A stretch of 64,000 bases of DNA from Chitinophaga sp. GbtcB8 (GCF_019091455.1 NZ_JAGXJN010000005.1:62001-126000), one strand, 5' to 3'. Positions 41,114 through 49,342 are shown, counted from the first letter of the stretch. A program made the numbers and translations. Notes: generated from the letters alone by a model not told the origin.

Positions 41114-41404
41114 CTACCGTAATTCCTCTACCAGGTCCACAACGTCCTCAATTGTGTTGATCATAGCCAGGTTGTTGACTTCGTCTATAATTTCTTCTAT
41201 GTCCTTTCCAATCACATCTTCCAGATTCAACACCAGGTTCATAAACTTTATGGAATCGAATCCCAGCTCTTTTAAGTTCATCCGGGGTTCCAGTTCTACC
41301 TGATCCAGTTCGTTGTTGCTCACTTTTCTGATCAGCGCAAGGACCTCCTCTAAGATCTGGCTCCTCGGCTTTTTATCTTTTTGTTTGGTTTGTCTTTTAA
41401 ACAT
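41114..41404 (-). CDS. Free acyl carrier protein
   Basis: This 96-residue ACP has the phosphopantetheine site LGFDSIKF (Ser51), followed by a typical acidic helix. The first 15 residues are very basic (KRQTKQKDKK), which is unusual for an ACP. It sits between a formyltransferase (6 bp gap) and an acyl-AMP ligase (5 bp gap) and is presumably loaded by that ligase. It could carry a substrate for the halogenase or formyltransferase in the same operon, or deliver a second acyl group; these partners are inferred from position only. Confidence 0.9.
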   Translation of the reverse strand: MFKRQTKQKDKKPRSQILEEVLALIRKVSNNELDQVELEPRMNLKELGFDSIKFMNLVLNLEDVIGKDIEEIIDEVNNLAMINTIEDVVDLVEELR

Positions 41405-41410
41405 GCGGTA

Positions 41411-42127
41411 TTATTTAATCGTATTACGGAGTTTTCTTTCTTTACAAACGTTAATAGCGCCGGCCAGTTCCTCAAACCACAGCCTGAACACACCCAGCTT
41501 AGTTGCCCGGCTAAAGTTCCTGTTATCAATAAAATCATATAAATTTTCAAGGTCACGGTAACCATACAGCGCAGATCCTTTCGTGGGTGGCGGTAATTCA
41601 ATCAGATCCCCGGAAATGATCCGGTCAATATTCATCTGATAGATCAGTGAACAATAATGCAGACTGGCGTGCATTACCTGCTGAAAGGTTGCATTTTTAT
41701 CTATATCAAATTTCATGATTGCATAACAGGGCCCTGTATCAATTCCCTCATCCACTTTATGCAATGACACCCCATATTCGGGTTCACCGCGTAACAATGC
41801 AAACAGGATACAAATTTCCGGCATCCCTCTGTATCCCGGTACCAGTCCATTATGAATATTATATATGCGGATATTGTCAATGGACAAAATGCTTTTCTTA
41901 AACAGCTGCCCATTATTCACCGACATAATTATTCTATCTGTTGATTGCTGCTGTATCCATTCGCTTTCGCTATTAATATCCCTGGTAATCTTATATTGAA
42001 TGCCGTTTTCCTCCAAAAAAAAAGACAATTCATCATTGCTGCAAAAAACATACTCTACCGGATGTCCTTTTTTTATGGAACAGGTCAGGGCGTCTTTGAG
42101 CAATGCACCGTCTCCTACAAACATCAT
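41411..42127 (-). CDS. Formyltransferase-domain protein (Fmt-like)
   Basis: This 238-residue protein belongs to the Met-tRNA formyltransferase/GAR-transformylase fold. It shows the catalytic triad as NIHNGLVPGYRG (Asn90, His92) and VDEGIDTGP (Asp130). The N-terminal nucleotide-like strand (MFVGDGALL) is shortened and there is no Fmt C-terminal OB domain, so it is not the housekeeping Fmt. Such enzymes in biosynthetic clusters use 10-formyl-tetrahydrofolate to N-formylate an amine, for example on a sugar, a hydroxy-ornithine or a starter amino acid. The target amine is unknown. It is in line with the other accessory genes, 9 bp after the LanC-like gene. Confidence 0.85.
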   Translation of the reverse strand: MMFVGDGALLKDALTCSIKKGHPVEYVFCSNDELSFFLEENGIQYKITRDINSESEWIQQQSTDRIIMSVNNGQLFKKSILSIDNIRIYNIHNGLVPGYRGMPEICILFALLRGEPEYGVSLHKVDEGIDTGPCYAIMKFDIDKNATFQQVMHASLHYCSLIYQMNIDRIISGDLIELPPPTKGSALYGYRDLENLYDFIDNRNFSRATKLGVFRLWFEELAGAINVCKERKLRNTIK

Positions 42128-42136
42128 ACGAACTAT

Positions 42137-43984
42137 TTAAAGCATTTTTAACCTGTTACCGGCAGGAATGTGAACAGCAGATAGTGCATCAGGATCAACA
42201 CGGGGCATTAAATATCCGCAACAGATAACTTCATCTATAAAATCGGTAAAAACTTTCTTCAGGAAATCGCTAAATTCAGTTACTCCGTTATACTGAAAAA
42301 CATTTTTGATCAGCTTCAGGCTTTTCTCATTGACGTTCATTATATAATCTACCAGCCGATCGATTGCCTTCCACACGGGGCAACCAGCGAGAACCTGGTC
42401 TATCAGTAATCTGAAAACAAAAAGATCTATCTCTCCGACTTTGTTATAAGCATGTTTACGAATAAGCCAGGTCCTTTGCCCATAGGTTGTAAAAATCCTG
42501 GCTAGTGTGGTCCTGTCCTGGGGATCGACTTCAAAAATGTCAACATATGTTTCCATATCCAATAACAAAACATCCTCCGGAATTACAAGCGGGATCTCCC
42601 GCATTTGTGGGTTACAGAAGTAATCTGCAATTGATGCAGCAAAATGTCTATCCTCTTCGCGGCTTCTTAACCGTGTGTTGACAGTCCATTCAACTTTAGC
42701 CAGTTCCAGGCGGAATAAGCTCCTTGCACTTCCGAAATCCCTCCGGGGGAGAAAGGTAGTTTGTATAAAACGAACGAAGTCGTTATAGGGCCGTTTATGA
42801 TCCTTATTCAGAAAATCCGCTGTGAGCGTACCATCCATTCCCAGGCAGGCATCCAGTGTTCTGTCGAAGTTCTTTCGTATCAATATCTCATTATAGCTGC
42901 GTCTGTCTATACCAAAACTCAGATCTTCACAAGTTTTCATAACAGGCGATGAGGTCATTTCCCTGATCTCCTGCAAGATCAGAAAGAAATATTGGCAGGT
43001 ATTACGTTCTTTTTCCGGCAAAAGGGTATTTCTCAGCCCATCTTTTACCTCTTCCAGAACAAGCAGCTCTTCGAGGATATCATTTATTCCGGTATGTTTT
43101 TCCAGTGATGCAGCTGCAGTTTCTGCTATAATTGACCGGACGTCTTGTGCTATGTTACGGCATAGTTTTATATAATCGTCATCCGGGGAACAGGCATGGT
43201 AGTAATAGCAAACAAATGCAAATTCCAGCAGTGAGGATATCAGCGCTATCTTAAATGCAGGGTTTTCTTCCGAAAGATCCCCTGCCATAGCCATTTTACG
43301 GGAACAAACCTGTTTCTCATAAGCTAACAGTTCTGTAGCAACCTTAAAGAAATGACCGTTTCCGGATTGCCGGCCCAGTCCGATCATCGTAAATGCAACT
43401 CCGGAGTATCCGTTTACAAATCCGATACCCGGCTGATATCCCAATCTGTCAGAATCGAAATAAATACCCGATCCATTGATCCGGAGCTGTTCAAAAAACC
43501 GGTGAACAACAGATACAATGGCATTATCAACCTCTTCATCCCGGACATGACCTCTTAACTTTGTCAGCACAAATAATAAGCCCGATAATCCCTGGTGAAA
43601 TGAGTATTCATTCGTTAATACCAGTAGCCCGCTATTCAGCAACCGGTGAAACATCTTCAACGCATTTTCAAGCAATACCGGTTCTCTTGTCAATTCAAAC
43701 AGCTGAACATTTAGCCAAAGGGCGCCGCCCTTTCCGGTTCCCAGGCTGATATTCCAGGAAGGGGTGTTATCCGTTAAATGTGTCAGTAGTATATTCTTTT
43801 GAGATGCAAAGTCCAGCAATTGCCGGTCACCGGTTTTGAGATACCATACTATTAATGCGTACAGCTCACCTGTTACGCCATTGTATAAGCATAGTTTGCT
43901 GAAATCTTTTTCCGCCGGTTTATAGGCAGCCAAAGAAGACGTTATACGCTCAATGGCATCTTGTATTTTTCGTTCGTTGAACAT
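42137..43984 (-). CDS. LanC-like protein with long C-terminal extension
   Basis: The first ~270 of 615 residues carry the alpha/alpha-barrel Gly motifs of lanthionine cyclase-like proteins: NGVTGELYAL, GTGKGGALWL, HQGLSGLLF and GFVNGYSGVAF. The Cys/Cys-His zinc ligands of true LanC (WCxG, CHG) are not seen, so thioether cyclase activity is unlikely. Residues ~290-615 are mostly helical with no domain I recognise. No lanthipeptide precursor or dehydratase is nearby. It lies inside an NRPS operon, 34 bp from the glycosyltransferase-like gene and 9 bp from the formyltransferase. The function is unknown; it could be a substrate-binding scaffold or a self-protection factor. Confidence 0.65.
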   Translation of the reverse strand: MFNERKIQDAIERITSSLAAYKPAEKDFSKLCLYNGVTGELYALIVWYLKTGDRQLLDFASQKNILLTHLTDNTPSWNISLGTGKGGALWLNVQLFELTREPVLLENALKMFHRLLNSGLLVLTNEYSFHQGLSGLLFVLTKLRGHVRDEEVDNAIVSVVHRFFEQLRINGSGIYFDSDRLGYQPGIGFVNGYSGVAFTMIGLGRQSGNGHFFKVATELLAYEKQVCSRKMAMAGDLSEENPAFKIALISSLLEFAFVCYYYHACSPDDDYIKLCRNIAQDVRSIIAETAAASLEKHTGINDILEELLVLEEVKDGLRNTLLPEKERNTCQYFFLILQEIREMTSSPVMKTCEDLSFGIDRRSYNEILIRKNFDRTLDACLGMDGTLTADFLNKDHKRPYNDFVRFIQTTFLPRRDFGSARSLFRLELAKVEWTVNTRLRSREEDRHFAASIADYFCNPQMREIPLVIPEDVLLLDMETYVDIFEVDPQDRTTLARIFTTYGQRTWLIRKHAYNKVGEIDLFVFRLLIDQVLAGCPVWKAIDRLVDYIMNVNEKSLKLIKNVFQYNGVTEFSDFLKKVFTDFIDEVICCGYLMPRVDPDALSAVHIPAGNRLKML

Positions 43985-44018
43985 ATCTTATAAAGCTGAT
44001 TAACAACAAAACCCCGTT

Positions 44019-44891
44019 TCAGATCTCCGATCTGCTATACAAATCGATGATGTTCCGGTAATAATCAGGGAATTCCTTTTCCAGTCTGGATTCCAGGGTC
44101 TTATAGTGATAGAAACTTTCCTTTAGTGATCCAAGGAGATGAATATATTGTTTTGAGTAGTCATTGGGATGGAAATGGCCGATAGAGGCAGGGAAATTTT
44201 CCTGCGGAGGGAACAGGCATGCGATGTCCAGTTCTTTACCTTGGAGAAAGCAGTATAACAATACCTGTTCGAAAACAGAATTGATGGCTCCCGAATTGGC
44301 AGCAGTAATTTTATCGTAATTGTTATCGATAAAAGTGAACGCTTCTTTAGAAAACGCTTTGATAAGCTCCGTATTACATCCCCCGAAAATTCCCAGGTTG
44401 AAGGCATGCAGATCTCCCCCGCGATCCAGTACCCCTTCCATATATTCCGGCATATACTCAAAAGACAGGTCGCCTCCATATCTGAATCCGGTTTCAATGT
44501 TCTGCGCGATAATATCTGCTTTTTCCATGTCTGGCCTGAACCTGTCATAGATATAAATGTCCCCGTCTATGTGAATAAAAGGTTCATCCTGAAGACTGTA
44601 AGCCTGAATTTTTCCCAGCGCCCATAACAATGAATTAGCTTCTTTAAAGTCATCAAGCCCCATCACGATCCGGGTGTATGGCAGGCGCAGTTTATCTATC
44701 AGCAGCTCCCGTCCGAATGTATCTGTTACTATTTCTACGTCCTGGTAGTGACGTCTTAAGCAAAGGCAGCTATAGCTCCAGCTAAAATAATTATACAGCC
44801 TGACCGGCCATCCGCCGTTTAACCGAAGGTCCACCTTTTTCGGATTAGAGTTGACCATAGGATATGTCCAGAAACTTTGCACTATCTTCAT
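44019..44891 (-). CDS. Glycosyltransferase-like protein (DUF6734-like)
   Basis: This 290-residue soluble protein has no signal peptide. The segment HIDGDIYIYD near residue 100 resembles the DxD-type nucleotide-sugar/metal motif of GT-A glycosyltransferases, and it is followed by NLGIFGG, also common in that fold. It resembles Bacteroidota proteins annotated as DUF6734, as I recall them; this is not verified. If it is a glycosyltransferase, it would add a sugar to the lipopeptide or to a carrier-bound intermediate. No sugar-nucleotide genes are visible nearby. Spacing is 33 bp to the halogenase gene and 34 bp to the LanC-like gene, within the operon. Confidence 0.55.
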   Translation of the reverse strand: MKIVQSFWTYPMVNSNPKKVDLRLNGGWPVRLYNYFSWSYSCLCLRRHYQDVEIVTDTFGRELLIDKLRLPYTRIVMGLDDFKEANSLLWALGKIQAYSLQDEPFIHIDGDIYIYDRFRPDMEKADIIAQNIETGFRYGGDLSFEYMPEYMEGVLDRGGDLHAFNLGIFGGCNTELIKAFSKEAFTFIDNNYDKITAANSGAINSVFEQVLLYCFLQGKELDIACLFPPQENFPASIGHFHPNDYSKQYIHLLGSLKESFYHYKTLESRLEKEFPDYYRNIIDLYSRSEI

Positions 44892-44924
44892 ACGTGTCCA
44901 AAAAGGAGGTTAATACTTAATTGT

Positions 44925-45866
44925 TCATGATACCAGGTGGTTTTCCTTATCTAAAAGCCCCATCTCCTGTTCGCTCAATACATTTGCATTCGCGACAAAT
45001 GTTCTGCCATTATAATTCTCGGCCGTTAACTTATTAAATCCATATTTATCCTCCCCGGACACTAATACAGATCGGTAGTTTTCCAGGTCATATCTTTCTC
45101 CGTGATCCCATACTTCTGTTAACCCGGGGAATATTTTGGTAGAGCAGGGCACATACCTGATGTTAGTGCTATATCGCGTTGAATCTTTTGTGATGTTTGG
45201 AGTTGATCCATGAACGCATTTTGTTGTAAAGATGACGGCTTCACCGGGCTCCATCTCCATTATTCTTGCTTTTGATTCATCCGGTTTCCAGTCCGGATCA
45301 TATTTCAGATCTGCGAATTCATATCCATAAAATCCGGTACTATCCATATCGATCTTTTTTTCAAATTTTCTGGACTCATCGAAGTACATTCTTTCATGAG
45401 ATCCCGGCAGAAATTTCATACAGCCGTTTTCCCTGGTGGTTTTTGAAAATGCTATCCAAACCGTAAGAACGATGCCCCATTTCTGCTTAACGGTTGGAAT
45501 AAGCTGGGGAGCGTTATTGTTGGCATAAGCAAAATCTTCCACCTGGTGCCATTCCGTGCCCTTTGCACCCGGCGATTTTGAGAATACCTCTGTTCGCCAA
45601 CAAAGTATATCCGGTCCGATAATGCTCTGCAGCTTATGCACAATTTTGGGGTTGGTTATATTCTCTGATATCAGATCGATATCCAGGTGCCTGTCATAAT
45701 GATATTTATTTTCATGATACACCTTACTCTTCTCCATCATCAGGGACCTTCGGATCTTCTTCCATTTATTCAGCGCCTCCTCCTGCTCAAATACTTTAAA
45801 CGGACCAAAGAAACCATTCTGAAAGAAAGAGGCTCTTTCCTCAGGCGTGAGTTTGTACGCTTCCAT
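44925..45866 (-). CDS. Fe(II)/2-oxoglutarate halogenase candidate (SyrB2-like)
   Basis: This 313-residue protein matches the chlorinating-enzyme family of SyrB2, CytC3 and BarB1 along its whole length: RHLDIDLISE, GPDILCWRTEVF, TEWHQVEDFA, ENGCMKFLPGSH, YDPDWKPDESKA, CVHGS, NIRYVP and VLVSGEDKYG. Iron ligands would be His107 and His219, with Arg231 or Arg237 near the 2-oxoglutarate. Hydroxylases use H-x-D/E. SyrB2-type halogenases have Ala two residues after the first His, leaving a site for chloride. Here that residue is Val109 (HQV), also non-ligating, so halogenation is favoured over hydroxylation. Glu110 next to it could be an alternative ligand. Known family members act on carrier-bound aliphatic amino acids. 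The gene is the first of the polycistron. Confidence 0.83.
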   Translation of the reverse strand: MEAYKLTPEERASFFQNGFFGPFKVFEQEEALNKWKKIRRSLMMEKSKVYHENKYHYDRHLDIDLISENITNPKIVHKLQSIIGPDILCWRTEVFSKSPGAKGTEWHQVEDFAYANNNAPQLIPTVKQKWGIVLTVWIAFSKTTRENGCMKFLPGSHERMYFDESRKFEKKIDMDSTGFYGYEFADLKYDPDWKPDESKARIMEMEPGEAVIFTTKCVHGSTPNITKDSTRYSTNIRYVPCSTKIFPGLTEVWDHGERYDLENYRSVLVSGEDKYGFNKLTAENYNGRTFVANANVLSEQEMGLLDKENHLVS

Positions 45867-46217
45867 ATGTATATTTTTTTGGATTTTTGAATCTGGAGAT
45901 TATAATAACTGACAACAGGAGTCTGTCAGGGGTGTCAATAATTGATACGGAGTTATGCTATTTTTATTTATGGTTATTACAACTAAATCGCAACAAGCAT
46001 GCTTGCACAGCTATCGCTACTGCAAGTACCAGACCTTGCAAAAACAATCAAAACATGGAGACTAAATGCCGCTAACACTGACACAAAACTTGTCATAAGA
46101 TAACGCCAAAAAAAACATTTATCTATGTTAGGACTACGAATTTTCGTTGCGGTTACTACTAAAAAAAATCAAGGCTGTAAATTCGCGCCGAAATATATTA
46201 CACATTTAAATACATTA
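45867..46217. other. Intergenic region upstream of the biosynthetic operon
   Basis: This 351-bp AT-rich stretch lies between the LuxR-type regulator stop and the halogenase start, both minus strand. No coding sequence is evident. It contains three CTTGCA/TGCAAG hexamers in alternating orientation at 46002-46007, 46021-46026 and 46035-46040, with centres 19 and 14 bp apart. They are plausible regulator-binding half-sites. I found no clear match to the Bacteroidota TAnnTTTG promoter element on the minus strand. The promoter of the ~46-kb operon should lie here unless transcription reads through from the regulator gene. Confidence 0.45.
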
Positions 46218-46898
46218 TCAGCAATCGCTATTAACGAGTGGGTGGAGCAAAATAATCCTGGTTTTAATAGCATACTTCATCAATCCGATCGTTGATTTAA
46301 TACCCGTTTTTTTTCTCAGGTCCTGCCGGATCTTCTCAACAGATCTTACACTGATAAAAATTTCATTCGCTATCTCTCTATTACTTTTTTCTTCCCAGAC
46401 CAGCTGCAAAATCCTCTTTTCACGATCGTCGAGCGCAATCAGGTCATAGGAAGCATGAGCCAATGTATGATCCTGCCGGCTCCAGTACAAAGCTTCTGTA
46501 AACAAATTATTACGGTAAATTTTCCCACTGGCGACCTCTGTAATTGCGCCAAGAATTTCATCGGGATCACTCATTTTGGACATACAACCGTGTATGCCAA
46601 GGTCCAGCAAACCGCTGATCAGCTCCATGTCCGTTGATTTAGACAACACCAGTATTTTTACCCCGGGCGATGTTTCACGAATAAGCTCAAGTGTTTCCAA
46701 CATATCCTGCTGGTTAATAAATAAACCCGTCAGCAACACATCAGCATTGATATCCGCTAATTTTCGTTGAAGTGCCGACTGATCAGATCCGTAAAAGACG
46801 ACCTTTACATTTCCGGCTGTTTCCAGGTAATTTTTGAGTAATTTACTAAACAGGGATTCTTCGTCAAGTAAGGCTACATTAATGGAGGACTTTAACAT
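46218..46898 (-). CDS. LuxR/NarL-family regulator with atypical receiver domain
   Basis: This 226-residue protein has a response-regulator receiver (1-125) and a LuxR-type helix-turn-helix (~155-215, with LDDREKRILQLV, SNREIANEIFIS and SVEKIRQDLRKKTG). The acidic pair Asp12-Glu13 is present, but the phospho-acceptor position that normally ends the DVxLMD strand is Thr57 (DVLLT). The receiver therefore probably cannot be phosphorylated normally and may sense a ligand or act constitutively. No histidine kinase is adjacent. Lying directly upstream of the biosynthetic operon and divergent from the thioesterase, it is the likely pathway-specific activator. Confidence 0.9.
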   Translation of the reverse strand: MLKSSINVALLDEESLFSKLLKNYLETAGNVKVVFYGSDQSALQRKLADINADVLLTGLFINQQDMLETLELIRETSPGVKILVLSKSTDMELISGLLDLGIHGCMSKMSDPDEILGAITEVASGKIYRNNLFTEALYWSRQDHTLAHASYDLIALDDREKRILQLVWEEKSNREIANEIFISVRSVEKIRQDLRKKTGIKSTIGLMKYAIKTRIILLHPLVNSDC

Positions 46899-47436
46899 TG
46901 GCTTACAGTTATGAGTTTTCGCAAATGGTTATAAATATTCTTCTTCTCTGGTTAACCGGTAGTCATTTTTTACTTCGATGTAATTTCAATTCTATAGGGT
47001 GGTTCTACGCCCCGGATTTTCGTAACGATCTTCTGATTGGATAATACTACAGCTTGCTTAGTGAAAATAATGGATACAACAAAAGTCTTTAACAACGACG
47101 GAATGGAATTAAATTTATGACTCTTAGTTTAGCATACATGATTAAAGCACCTGAATTAACATGGTAGAACCAATATAAAAAAATAAATACTAAAAAAGAA
47201 AATGTTCGTCTTACTTTCTTAATTACTTACACCAGCCATTTTCAATCTTCCTGTAATCGTCATACACATATATACGCATAATATAATATTATTACGCAGC
47301 CTTGCCGGTACAAGTGCGGGTACGTTCACTTTTTCTAAGGATACTTTCTATTATCCGTCATTATTTTCTATTTTCATTAGTTGTAACCAACCCTTTAATG
47401 TCACCGATATTACCCAATCAATTAAACCCAGGGACT
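46899..47436. other. Divergent intergenic region, regulator / thioesterase
   Basis: This ~540-bp AT-rich region separates the minus-strand regulator and the plus-strand thioesterase and should hold both promoters. I see no convincing coding sequence, RNA gene or consensus TAnnTTTG element. The reading frame open upstream of the thioesterase from about 47302 starts at a TTG and encodes hydrophobic residues with no family match, so I treat it as non-coding. Confidence 0.5.
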
Positions 47437-48150
47437 ATGGAACCCAACATTTTTTGTTTTCATTTTGCAGGTGGAAGTAAGTATTCCTATAGGCAGTTTA
47501 TTTCATTGGCTGCAGATAACCTAAGGTTTATCCCAATTGAGCTGCCTGGCAGAGGAGCCAGGGTGCGGGAAACACTTTTAACTGATATGGAAATGATGGC
47601 GGATGATCTCTTAGATCAGATCAGGAACCGGCTTGACGTTCCCTATGCGATATATGGGCACAGTATGGGAGCCCTGCTGGCTTACATGGTGACTGTTAGA
47701 ATTATACGAATGGGATTGAATAAACCTTTACATTTGTTTGTTTCCGGCTGCGAGGGGCCTTCTGCTGCAAGGAGCACAAAAGGCATATCTGCATTGCCCC
47801 GCGAGGAGTTTATCCGTAAAGTCGAAGCGATGGGCGGTTTCCCGGATGATTTGCTCCGGCAGCCTGAAATAATTAATTTTTTCGAACCTATATTAAGATC
47901 GGATTTCCAAAGTGTGGAGACCTATAACTACGAGCCAACAACAAAGCTGGACCTACCCATTACCGTAATGATCGGCGATGACGAACAAGTGAAATACAAG
48001 GAAGCCTGTGAATGGAGACAGGAAACAACACATGACATTGAAATAAAGATCTTCCCGGGAAAACATTTCTTTATTTTTGAACATACACAGGAAATCATCA
48101 ATAACATTTCATCTTCCCTGGGTTTAGGAATAGCCGCGAAAAATCCGTAG
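47437..48150 (+). CDS. Type II thioesterase
   Basis: This 237-residue alpha/beta hydrolase is of the SrfAD/GrsT type, with CFHFAGGS at the N terminus, IELPGRGAR, nucleophile GHSMGA (Ser76), IGDDEQV in the acid region and FPGKHFF with the catalytic His. Type II thioesterases remove wrong or stalled acyl groups from carrier proteins of NRPS/PKS lines. I chose the ATG at 47437 because the family usually begins a few residues before the first strand and AGGGA lies just upstream. An ATG at 47398 in the same frame is the alternative. It is the only plus-strand gene of the cluster and marks its right boundary. Confidence 0.92.
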   Translation: MEPNIFCFHFAGGSKYSYRQFISLAADNLRFIPIELPGRGARVRETLLTDMEMMADDLLDQIRNRLDVPYAIYGHSMGALLAYMVTVRIIRMGLNKPLHLFVSGCEGPSAARSTKGISALPREEFIRKVEAMGGFPDDLLRQPEIINFFEPILRSDFQSVETYNYEPTTKLDLPITVMIGDDEQVKYKEACEWRQETTHDIEIKIFPGKHFFIFEHTQEIINNISSSLGLGIAAKNP

Positions 48151-48168
48151 GCTGTTATAATAGCAGTG

Positions 48169-48191
48169 ATGAATCAGGAAACCTGATTCAT
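48169..48191 (+). terminator. Hairpin after the thioesterase gene
   Basis: A perfect 10-bp stem ATGAATCAGG/CCTGATTCAT with a 3-base AAA loop lies 18 bp after the thioesterase stop. No T-run follows directly, so it may be a weak or factor-aided terminator. Confidence 0.5.
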
Positions 48192-48235
48192 TCAGTCGTT
48201 CATAAAACATATTCTATTTCTTATATATACAACAT

Positions 48236-49234
48236 TCAGTCCTTCTCCTTAGGAACTATTTTCCCGATCTCCCAAAACCTGCCGGTTAAATAAAAATCCA
48301 TCCCCGTCTGTTCTTCTATATCTACCAATGCATTCCTGGTTTCCACAGTGCGCATTCCGATATCAGCCCTCAGTTTATTCGACCTGGAGATATCATTCTT
48401 TGAGAGTGTATTGAGATATCCATAAGCAGCCTCTTTATGATCTGATTTTACGACCACATACCAATCTTCGATCACGGCATAGTCGTAAGGAGACAGCTCG
48501 CCCTTTTGAATGGCCTTTATTAACAACGGTTTCATAGATAGATACAAGGTATCTTTTTGTTCATATGCTGGTGAGATAGAGTTATGGTGACTTAAAATCG
48601 TCCACATCCATATGCTGTTGCCAATTATCATTTCACCCGGGTAACCGCTTTCCTCGATTATACGCCTCAGCTTCACCATTTGCCGCTCACTTTGAGGAAT
48701 GAATTTTTTATGAAGTAATCTTTCTTTGCCTTTGCGGCTTATTTTAAACAGATTAGCGAGGGCCAGATGCTGGTCATCTTTGAACATCTTATGTATTTCT
48801 TTCCTCAGTTGCAGGTTAAGTTTACCCCAGTACTTTGCATGTAAGGAGTCATATTGCCGTTTTACCTCCTTCCATTCTTTATCCATTCGTAAAGACGACA
48901 GAAATTTCTCTTTTTTGATTTCTTTTAATGTCCATCCGCTTAATATGCCCATCCTGAGGAAATGGAAAGCTCTTTTTTTGTCGCCCAAATACAAGGCTAG
49001 CTCCGTGGCAACTTTATAATCTCTAAGGAATACAAAATTATAGGTATCAAAAACTTTTGAAAAAGTATCGAGCGCAGCAGTAGCTTTTTTTTGTACGATT
49101 AATTCTTCGGCTCTGATAATCGACAGATGGTATGCCTTATAGTCTTGCCGGCTCTGAGCCGATAGTATAGAAAGATTGCAAAGGAGTGCCGCAATCATCA
49201 TGAACTCCGTTCTTATTCTGGCAGGTATTTTCAT
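48236..49234 (-). CDS. Secreted protein of unknown function
   Basis: This 332-residue protein has an N-terminal signal peptide (hydrophobic segment ending LSILSAQS). The mature part is mostly helical and basic, with a possible tetratricopeptide-like start (residues ~30-100: RAEELIVQKKATAALDTF and KKRAFHFLRMGI). Similar proteins are common as hypothetical genes in Bacteroidota. I do not recognise the family. The gene faces the thioesterase across a short gap and is probably outside the biosynthetic cluster. Confidence 0.8.
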   Translation of the reverse strand: MKIPARIRTEFMMIAALLCNLSILSAQSRQDYKAYHLSIIRAEELIVQKKATAALDTFSKVFDTYNFVFLRDYKVATELALYLGDKKRAFHFLRMGILSGWTLKEIKKEKFLSSLRMDKEWKEVKRQYDSLHAKYWGKLNLQLRKEIHKMFKDDQHLALANLFKISRKGKERLLHKKFIPQSERQMVKLRRIIEESGYPGEMIIGNSIWMWTILSHHNSISPAYEQKDTLYLSMKPLLIKAIQKGELSPYDYAVIEDWYVVVKSDHKEAAYGYLNTLSKNDISRSNKLRADIGMRTVETRNALVDIEEQTGMDFYLTGRFWEIGKIVPKEKD

Positions 49235-49342
49235 TGAGCTACAGTTTACCGGTTAATCCTTCAAATATCCGTAATTCCTGTGGGTTAGCCACCGAATAAA
49301 TTGCAGTCAGTCATACAACCTGCACCATCCACGGCATCCCAT

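Noticed and set aside
42137..43984. Lanthipeptide cluster (LanC-like gene, as in pinensins from Chitinophaga)
   Set aside because: No precursor peptide, dehydratase or zinc ligands are visible, and the gene is embedded in an NRPS operon.
44925..45866. Ordinary phytanoyl-CoA-type hydroxylase
   Set aside because: The H-x-D/E iron triad is missing (H-Q-V) and the full-length match is to the SyrB2-like chlorinating enzymes. Hydroxylation remains possible only if Glu110 acts as ligand.
47302..47436. N-terminal extension of the thioesterase from a TTG start
   Set aside because: The extra 45 residues have no counterpart in type II thioesterases, and a better start with an AGGGA site lies at 47437.
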